From Chitinophagaceae bacterium (GTDB lineage: Bacteria; Bacteroidota; Bacteroidia; Chitinophagales; Chitinophagaceae), in assembly GCA_016786525.1 (NCBI GenBank), contig JAEUVW010000171.1, positions 1 through 11,256 of the forward strand: 11,256 nt of DNA, in the 5' to 3' direction. The position numbers and the translations under genes were made by a program. The stretch's first letter is position 1; each line of letters starts with the position of its first letter. The notes beneath the pieces were generated by a model. It did no database searches. It worked only from the letters and a program-made list of their open reading frames with translations, and was not told where the DNA came from. Shown here piece after piece: positions 6,725 through 11,256 of the stretch.

Positions 6725-7423
6725 TTAGAAGCGTACGCCTATAGAAGCAGAAAGTACACGGTTTTTCAGGCGGTCTATCTGTGTCAGGTTGGCACCGGGG
6801 TTTACATTGACCACACCGTAGGAATAGGTAAGGTTAAAGGTCGCCCAATGGTATTCAATGCCCGCAATAGCATTCAGGCCAAAATCGAATTGTTTGAATT
6901 CGCCGTAAAAGTTCCTGCTGTTCACAGGCGCGTCGTCATTGCTGAAAATGATATTGTCTTCAGAAGAGAACGATTTACCGAGGAATTTGCCGTTTACCTT
7001 TTGTTTGCCGGATACACCGTAGGAAACAAAAGGCCCGCCACCCAGCAGGATATTGCATTTGTCGAAGATGTCGCCGATCGCAATTTTAGCCACCGCATGT
7101 ACCGGCAGTTCAAGATAGATAGGATTGCTCTCATAGTTGGTATAGGTGCCGCTTTTCTGATCGTACACATTGATCTTGGCTCCTTTGCCGTTTACCGCCA
7201 GGCCGGACTGTATGCTGAAGCCATCGGACAAGGGAATGTCCAGGTAGGCCATCGCATTGAAGGTGTAGATACTGCCAATGTTATAAATATCAGATCGTTT
7301 GGGCGCGCGCACGACAGATTTGCCATAGCCGCCTTTGATGCCGAAACCTAATTCCTGGGCCTGTGTTTCCTTGCCAAACAGCAGAGCAGACAAAAGCGCC
7401 GCACCGGTGAGTATCTTCTTCAT
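6725..7423 (-). CDS. Outer-membrane beta-barrel protein (PorT-like)
   Basis: This 232-residue protein has a signal peptide (MKKILTGAALLSALLF..., cleavage likely after Ala22 in ETQA) followed by GFGIKGGYGKS, the typical first strand of small Bacteroidota outer-membrane barrels (OMP_b-brl / PorT type). Alternating aromatic and polar strands run through the protein, for example IYTFNAMAYLDIPLSDGFSI, SNPIYLELPVHAVAKI, FDFGLNAIAGIEYHW and FNLTYSYGVVNV. It ends SASIGVRF with the C-terminal Phe used as an outer-membrane assembly signal. An eight-strand barrel is likely. Ligand and role are unknown; similarity to PorT concerns the fold and does not establish a part in type IX secretion. It is divergent from the CarH-like regulator across a 124-bp region with a possible operator, and it is followed by a strong terminator. 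Confidence 0.88.
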   Translation of the reverse strand: MKKILTGAALLSALLFGKETQAQELGFGIKGGYGKSVVRAPKRSDIYNIGSIYTFNAMAYLDIPLSDGFSIQSGLAVNGKGAKINVYDQKSGTYTNYESNPIYLELPVHAVAKIAIGDIFDKCNILLGGGPFVSYGVSGKQKVNGKFLGKSFSSEDNIIFSNDDAPVNSRNFYGEFKQFDFGLNAIAGIEYHWATFNLTYSYGVVNVNPGANLTQIDRLKNRVLSASIGVRF

Positions 7424-7454
7424 AAAGAGTGCATTTTGGTTTTGTAACCGCTGC

Positions 7455-7462
7455 CAAATTAA
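7455..7462 (-). promoter_or_regulatory. Possible -7 element of the outer-membrane barrel gene
   Basis: The minus strand reads TTAATTTG, matching five of the six defined positions of TAnnTTTG, about 31 bp before the start codon. No TTG is seen at the expected -33 distance. Confidence 0.3.
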
Positions 7463-7472
7463 TACACCATTT

Positions 7473-7501
7473 TGATTTTTAAAAATTATTGTGAAAAATC
7501 A
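7473..7501. promoter_or_regulatory. Inverted repeat in the barrel/regulator divergent region, possible operator
   Basis: TGATTTTT (7473-7480) and AAAAATCA (7494-7501) are perfect 8-bp inverted arms with a 13-nt spacer, and a 12-bp palindrome ATTTTTAAAAAT (7475-7486) overlaps the left arm. The repeat covers the proposed -33 element of the regulator gene, a common place for a MerR-type operator. CCATTTTG (7467-7474) just before it also occurs at 8443-8450 in the crtI operator. The AT-rich composition makes chance repeats plausible. Confidence 0.35.
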
Positions 7502-7522
7502 CTACGAACAAACCTATTTTTG
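7489..7522 (+). promoter_or_regulatory. Promoter of the CarH-like regulator
   Basis: TATTTTTG (7515-7522) is an exact TAnnTTTG -7 element. TTG at 7489-7491 is 23 nt upstream, at the long end of the usual 17-23 spacing. The start codon follows 25 bp later, with a weak TGAGG at 7541-7545 as the only Shine-Dalgarno-like sequence. Confidence 0.6.
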
Positions 7523-7547
7523 AAGCAGCAAACCTGCAATTGAGGCC

Positions 7548-8429
7548 ATGAATTTTTACCAGATCAGTGAGCTGCAAAGGCTATCCGGCATAAAGGCGCA
7601 TACGATACGTATTTGGGAAAAACGATATGCGATCATTGCCCCGCACCGTACAGACACCAATATCCGGTATTATGACGATGTGCAGCTCAAAAAGCTGCTC
7701 AATGTGGCCGTATTGGTCGCTGCAGGCTATAAAATATCAAAAATCGCCGCCCTCAGCCCCGCAGAGCTCAGGGAAGCGGTGAGCAAGATGCAGGAAGAAA
7801 AGCCGCTGGATAAACAGACGGGCTTTTACATAAGTCAGCTGGTCTCTGCGATGCTGCAGTTTGATGAAGGCACATTCTCACCGCTGTTTGACGAGATTCT
7901 CAGGAAGTATGGCGTGGAGAAAGGCGTGCTGGAAGTCATTTATCCTTTCCTCCACAAGACCGGTCTGCTCTGGAGCGTAGATGAGACCCTGCCCGTCCAG
8001 GAGCATTTTGCCTCCACACTCATCCGGCGGAAGTTCCTGGCCCGTATCGACGCCCTGTCTGAGCAGGCCGCTGAAAAACAGAAGAAATTCATCGTCTTCC
8101 TGCCCCATCATGAATGGCATGAACTCGGCACCCTGTTTGGCGAACTGCTGATCCGGAGCAGGGGACACCGGGTCATCAACCTGGGACCCAGCGTGCCTTT
8201 CGAAGAGCTGGAATACACCATAGGCCTGGTGCAGCCGGATTACCTCTTTACGCTGCTGACCTCAGATTCCTATACCGAACCTTTGGCATCATTGTCGGCT
8301 ATGCTGTCCGCGCGCTACAAAAAGACCTCCCTGCTGCTGGCGGGCCACGAAAACAGGCTGGCGCCGTTTGCCGAAAGCCGGAACCTGAAGCTGCTCCGTT
8401 ATCCTAAGGATATTCTAATGTTTTTGTGA
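7548..8429 (+). CDS. CarH-like MerR-family regulator with B12-binding domain
   Basis: This 293-residue cytoplasmic protein has a MerR winged helix at 1-70 (YQISELQRLSGIKAHTIRIWEKR, then NIRYYDD), a helical bundle at about 85-170 and a Rossmann-like cobalamin-binding domain at about 178-293. The bundle carries Trp142-x9-Glu152-His153, and the Rossmann domain carries Glu189-x-His191-x-x-Gly194 (EWHELG). These are the Wx9EH and ExHxxG motifs of the CarH/LitR photoreceptors, which hold adenosylcobalamin, repress carotenoid genes in the dark and release DNA in light. His191 would be the lower cobalt ligand. The position of Thermus CarH His132, directly after the Trp, is Ser143 here, and the late Gly-Gly loop is Ala265-Gly266. 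Location directly upstream of crtI-crtB supports control of those genes. B12 binding and light response are inferred, not shown. Confidence 0.88.
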   Translation: MNFYQISELQRLSGIKAHTIRIWEKRYAIIAPHRTDTNIRYYDDVQLKKLLNVAVLVAAGYKISKIAALSPAELREAVSKMQEEKPLDKQTGFYISQLVSAMLQFDEGTFSPLFDEILRKYGVEKGVLEVIYPFLHKTGLLWSVDETLPVQEHFASTLIRRKFLARIDALSEQAAEKQKKFIVFLPHHEWHELGTLFGELLIRSRGHRVINLGPSVPFEELEYTIGLVQPDYLFTLLTSDSYTEPLASLSAMLSARYKKTSLLLAGHENRLAPFAESRNLKLLRYPKDILMFL

Positions 8430-8433
8430 ATAT

Positions 8434-8463
8434 TTGGTCCTTCCATTTTGTTTAATAGATTTG
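8434..8463 (+). promoter_or_regulatory. Promoter of the crtI-crtB operon
   Basis: TTG (8434-8436), 19-nt spacer, then TAGATTTG (8456-8463), an exact TAnnTTTG. Spacing and both elements match the Bacteroidota consensus. Transcription would start near 8469-8470, giving a leader of about 15 nt before the crtI ATG at 8485. The proximity to the regulator stop (8427-8429) means the -33 element lies just outside the regulator gene. Confidence 0.75.
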
Positions 8464-8482
8464 TTATAAAGTTAAACAAAAT
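8445..8482. promoter_or_regulatory. Candidate CarH-type operator over the crtI promoter
   Basis: Perfect 11-bp inverted arms ATTTTGTTTAA (8445-8455) and TTAAACAAAAT (8472-8482) with a 16-nt spacer. The left arm fills the spacer between -33 and -7 and abuts the -7 element; the right arm lies just after the predicted start site. This placement would let a bound dimer or tetramer block RNA polymerase. The adjacent CarH-like gene is the obvious candidate ligand. It is unlikely to be a regulator-gene terminator because the stem lacks GC pairs and would enclose the promoter. Confidence 0.6.
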
Positions 8483-8484
8483 AA

Positions 8485-9963
8485 ATGTCCAGGATAGCGA
8501 TCATCGGGAGTGGATTTTCAGGTCTTGCAGCGGCCTGCTGTGCCGCAAAGAGCGGCCACAAGGTCGATGTGCTGGAGCAGCATGAGCAAGCCGGCGGCCG
8601 CGCCCGTTCATTTTCCGAACAGGGTTTTTTGTTTGATATGGGGCCGAGCTGGTATTGGATGCCCGATGTGTTTGATGACTTTTTTGCACAGTTTGGAAAG
8701 CAGACCTCCGATTATTATACCCTCAAAAAGCTGGACCCTGGTTTCCAGATCATTTTTGGCCGCGATGATGTGCTGGCCATACCCGCCGACCGCTCCGCCC
8801 TGGATGAACTGTTTGAGCGGGTAGAACCCGGTAGCTCACGCCGGCTCAAAGTCTTCCTGGAAGAAGCAGCCTTTAAATACCGCACCGGCATGCAGCAGCT
8901 GGTGTACAAGCCTGCTTTTTCCTGGCTGGAATATGCCAGCCTCGATGTGCTCAAAGGCATAGCCGGTTCGCATCTGTTTACCGATGTACACAGCTATGTC
9001 TGCCGCTACTTCCGCGACGACCGCCTGATCGACCTGATGGAGTTCCCGGTATTATTCCTGGGCGCGATGCCCAGCAAAATTCCTGCCCTGTATACGCTGA
9101 TGAATTATGCAGCCCTGGTGCAGGGTACCTATTATCCTATGGGTGGCATGGGCCGCATCGTGGAAGGCATGCAAAGCCTGGCAGAAGAGCTGGGGGTGCA
9201 GATACATACCGGGGTGAGGGTGGATAAGATCGATGTAGAAAGCAAAAAGGCAAAGGGTGTACAAACGAGTGCCGGATTTTTTGCATCGGACCTGGTCATT
9301 GCTTCTGCCGACTATCACCACGTAGAGCAAAAACTGCTGGACGAAGCATACCGTAATTATGATGAAGACTATTGGGCCGGGAAGACCTTTGCGCCCTCCT
9401 GTCTTATTTTTTACATAGGCGTCAACAAGAAGATCCGCAAACTGCAGCACCACAATCTTTACTTCGATTCCGATTTTGACCGGCATGTGGACGAAATCTA
9501 TACGAAACCACAATGGCCTTCGGACCCGCTTTTTTATGTGTGCTGCCCATCCAAAACAGACGACAGCGTTGCCCCGGAAGGTATGGAAAATCTCTTCCTG
9601 CTGGTGCCTGTGGCCACAGGCCTTGAAGATACGGAAGCGCAAAGGGAACAATATTTCGACAGGCTGATCAGCCGCATAGAAGAGCATACAGGCGAACGCT
9701 TTAAAGAGGACATCATCTTTAAAAAGAGCTATTGTGTGGACGATTTTGCCCGTGACTATAATGCCTATAAAGGCAATGCGTACGGGCTGGCCAATACATT
9801 GCGGCAGACCGCCGTGCTGAAACCAAAACTGAAAAACCGGAAAGTAGCCAATTTGTTCTATACCGGCCAGCTTACCGTTCCGGGGCCGGGTGTACCGCCC
9901 GCGCTCATTTCGGGCCGTATAGCGGCAGAACAAGCCAACCAGTACCTTAAAAATAAACGATGA
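8485..9963 (+). CDS. crtI: Phytoene desaturase CrtI
   Basis: This 492-residue FAD enzyme of the CrtI family introduces double bonds into phytoene, usually four to give lycopene. The dinucleotide-binding motif GSGFSGLAA is at 8-16 with the ribose-binding Glu31, followed by GGRARS (37-42) and FDMGPSWYWMP (50-60). The C-terminal family signature FYTGQLTVPGPGVPPALISG is at 458-477. Length matches bacterial CrtI. It acts at the membrane surface although it has no membrane segment. A related desaturase or isomerase (CrtD, CrtNe) has the same fold, but position directly before crtB and behind a CarH-like regulator favours CrtI. The crtB ATG begins one base after its stop codon, so the two are translationally coupled. 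The crtI leader is short and has no clear Shine-Dalgarno sequence. Confidence 0.93.
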   Translation: MSRIAIIGSGFSGLAAACCAAKSGHKVDVLEQHEQAGGRARSFSEQGFLFDMGPSWYWMPDVFDDFFAQFGKQTSDYYTLKKLDPGFQIIFGRDDVLAIPADRSALDELFERVEPGSSRRLKVFLEEAAFKYRTGMQQLVYKPAFSWLEYASLDVLKGIAGSHLFTDVHSYVCRYFRDDRLIDLMEFPVLFLGAMPSKIPALYTLMNYAALVQGTYYPMGGMGRIVEGMQSLAEELGVQIHTGVRVDKIDVESKKAKGVQTSAGFFASDLVIASADYHHVEQKLLDEAYRNYDEDYWAGKTFAPSCLIFYIGVNKKIRKLQHHNLYFDSDFDRHVDEIYTKPQWPSDPLFYVCCPSKTDDSVAPEGMENLFLLVPVATGLEDTEAQREQYFDRLISRIEEHTGERFKEDIIFKKSYCVDDFARDYNAYKGNAYGLANTLRQTAVLKPKLKNRKVANLFYTGQLTVPGPGVPPALISGRIAAEQANQYLKNKR

Positions 9964-9964
9964 A

Positions 9965-10801
9965 ATGAAACAACTCTTCGACACCGTATCGGTCAGTACC
10001 AGCAAGCTGATCACAAGAGCTTACAGCACGAGCTTTTCCCTGGGTATCCATTGCCTGCACCGGAAGTTTCATGATGCGATCTACAGCATTTATGGTTTTG
10101 TCCGCTGTGCCGATGAAATTGTCGATTCGTTTCACGGGTATGACAAGGCCGGGCTGCTGGAGGAGTTTAAGCTGGAGACCTGGAGGTCCATAGACCGGCA
10201 GATCAGCCTGAATCCTGTGCTGAACAGTTTCCAGGCTGTAGTGCACCGCTACGGGGTGGAGCGGGAGCTTATCGAGTGCTTCCTGCAGAGTATGGCTATG
10301 GATCTGGGTGTGGACAGGCACGACCGGGCATCGTATGATACCTATATTTTGGGCTCGGCAGAGGTAGTGGGCCTGATGTGCCTGCGTGTGTTTACGGAAG
10401 GCGACGATACTTTGTACCGGCAGCTGAAACCCGGCGCAATGAAGCTGGGCGCGGCTTTTCAGAAGGTCAATTTCCTGCGCGATCTGAAGGCGGACTATGC
10501 CGACCTGGGCAGGGTCTATTTCCCCTCCGTCAACCTGGCCCGTTTTTCCGAGCAGGATAAGACCGCAATAGAACTTGAAATCCAGCAGGATTTTGACGAA
10601 GCGCTGGCCGCCATCCGGCAATTGCCGGTTTCGTCGCGCTTTGGTGTGTATGTGGCCTATGTGTACTACAAGGCATTGTTTGCCAAGATCAAATCGCTGC
10701 CTTCTGCCCGCATGATGCAGGAGCGCATCCGCATCAATAATTATAAAAAAGTAAGCCTGCTGGCCGGTTCGTACCTCAGGCATAGCCTGGGTGTGTTATG
10801 A
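9965..10801 (+). CDS. crtB: Phytoene synthase CrtB
   Basis: This 278-residue protein is in the squalene/phytoene synthase family and joins two geranylgeranyl diphosphates head to head to make phytoene. Both Asp-rich Mg-diphosphate motifs are present: Asp50-x3-Asp54 (CADEIVD) and Asp173-x3-Asp177 (NFLRDLKAD, followed by GRVYFP). SFSLGIHCL near the N-terminus and SAEVVGLMCL (131-140) are typical of the family, and the absence of a C-terminal membrane anchor argues against squalene synthase. The start at 9965 is one base after the crtI stop; the ATG at 9960 runs into a stop after two codons and is not used. Its own stop overlaps the next gene's start as ATGA. It is part of the crtI operon and presumably under the same operator. 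Confidence 0.94.
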   Translation: MKQLFDTVSVSTSKLITRAYSTSFSLGIHCLHRKFHDAIYSIYGFVRCADEIVDSFHGYDKAGLLEEFKLETWRSIDRQISLNPVLNSFQAVVHRYGVERELIECFLQSMAMDLGVDRHDRASYDTYILGSAEVVGLMCLRVFTEGDDTLYRQLKPGAMKLGAAFQKVNFLRDLKADYADLGRVYFPSVNLARFSEQDKTAIELEIQQDFDEALAAIRQLPVSSRFGVYVAYVYYKALFAKIKSLPSARMMQERIRINNYKKVSLLAGSYLRHSLGVL

Positions 10802-11256
10802 GAAGGGTAGTGTTGTATATGATGATTATGTTACTGTCGCAGGTGGCACGGGCTTTTTCGCCGGATCTTCAGTATTATCGCGGCCTGTTGGAGCGCTCGC
10901 AGCAAAGCAGCCGCTCGGCCCGTGCGTTTTATGACCAGACCCGCCGGATACAAGATACAGGCCATCCGACGCTTTTGGGCTACAAAGCCATGTCGGAACT
11001 GATGATGTGCCCCCATGTATCCGGCCCTTTCAACAAACTGGGTTATTTCAACCGGGGCCGGAAAATGCTGGAGCAGGCGATCGGAAAAGACAGGAATAAT
11101 GCCGAACTTAGATTTATGCGTTTTTGCATACAGAACAATGTACCGGCGATCCTGAATTACAGCGGCGATCTGGATGCCGATAAGGAATTTCTGATCAGTT
11201 ACCTGAAAAGAGCAGGTGCCAAAGATGCGGGTTTGCATGAGCTGATCCGGGCTTAC
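10798..11256 (+). CDS. Partial secreted protein of unknown function, last visible gene of the crt operon
   Basis: An open frame begins at an ATG overlapping the crtB stop by 4 bp (ATGA) and stays open for 153 codons to the window edge, so its 3' end is missing. Residues 1-19 look like a signal peptide (MRR, then a hydrophobic core of Val, Leu, Met and Ile, ending ARA), implying export. The mature part is helical with a repeat-like feel: YYRGLLERS, ALEQ-like KMLEQAIGKDRNNAELRF (88-105), then RFCIQNNVPAILNY and DLDADKEFLISYLKRA. I recall similar small secreted proteins between crtB and crtZ/crtY in other Bacteroidota crt clusters, but no function or named family. The overlap with crtB indicates coupled translation. 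Codon use resembles its neighbours, supporting a real gene. Confidence 0.75.
   Translation, partial: MRRVVLYMMIMLLSQVARAFSPDLQYYRGLLERSQQSSRSARAFYDQTRRIQDTGHPTLLGYKAMSELMMCPHVSGPFNKLGYFNRGRKMLEQAIGKDRNNAELRFMRFCIQNNVPAILNYSGDLDADKEFLISYLKRAGAKDAGLHELIRAY

Noticed and set aside
8430..8484. A terminator for the CarH-like gene in the space before crtI
   Set aside because: The only inverted repeat there is pure AT apart from one G-C pair per arm, has a 16-nt spacer and encloses a consensus promoter; an operator explains it better.
9960..9967. crtB starting at ATG 9960 overlapping the crtI stop as ATGA
   Set aside because: That ATG is in a frame that meets the stop within two codons of a different frame to crtB; the ATG at 9965 is the first in frame with the conserved protein.
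9052..10783. Two long minus-strand open frames (9052-10014 and 9947-10783)
   Set aside because: They mirror crtI and crtB, both intact with full family motifs. The antisense translations show no domain, signal peptide or plausible start.
10831..11238. A 135-codon minus-strand open frame at the right end
   Set aside because: It is antisense to the partial secreted protein, which has a start coupled to crtB, a signal peptide and sensible codon use; the minus frame has none of these.
1..11256. CRISPR arrays, tRNA or rRNA genes, insertion sequences, a cobalamin riboswitch
   Set aside because: No spaced direct repeats, tRNA-like clover-leaf sequence, transposase frame or B12-box-like leader could be seen; nearly all of the window is coding, and every intergenic gap is under 150 bp.

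Overview
The window reads as the chromosome of a rod-shaped member of the Bacteroidota, most likely Chitinophagaceae or a close relative. This rests on the gene families present (DUF2851, PorT-like barrel, CrtI/CrtB with a MerR/B12 regulator, an S9B dipeptidyl peptidase with signal peptide), on weak or absent Shine-Dalgarno sequences, and on several matches to the Bacteroidota -7 promoter element TAnnTTTG just upstream of genes. The family assignment is inference; no rRNA gene is present to confirm it.

Layout. 1-4060 is a leftward block: a small zinc-ribbon protein, a RodA-type SEDS glycosyltransferase, then a secreted dipeptidyl peptidase IV with its own promoter and a strong intrinsic terminator near position 80. 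4061-4141 is a divergent junction holding a perfect 16-bp palindromic repeat. 4142-6244 runs rightward: pyrF (OMP decarboxylase) and a DUF2851 protein, whose start codon lies in a small hairpin. 6233-7423 runs leftward: an outer-membrane beta-barrel protein, a terminator, and an OsmC-family protein whose 3' end overlaps the DUF2851 gene by 12 bp. 7548-11256 runs rightward and is a carotenoid locus: a CarH-like MerR regulator with a predicted adenosylcobalamin-binding domain, crtI, crtB, and the first 153 codons of an unrecognised secreted protein that overlaps the crtB stop codon (ATGA) and continues past the window.

The most interesting part is the carotenoid locus. The regulator keeps the two motifs that define B12-based CarH photoreceptors (W-x9-EH and ExHxxG) but has Ser where Thermus CarH has the His that ligates cobalt after illumination. 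Between it and crtI lies a consensus promoter (TTG-N19-TAGATTTG) whose -7 element sits between the arms of a perfect 11-bp inverted repeat, a strong candidate operator. Together these suggest light- and B12-controlled synthesis of phytoene (CrtB) and its desaturation (CrtI), with a coupled secreted protein of unknown role. The rest consists of ordinary housekeeping and envelope genes with a few local oddities.
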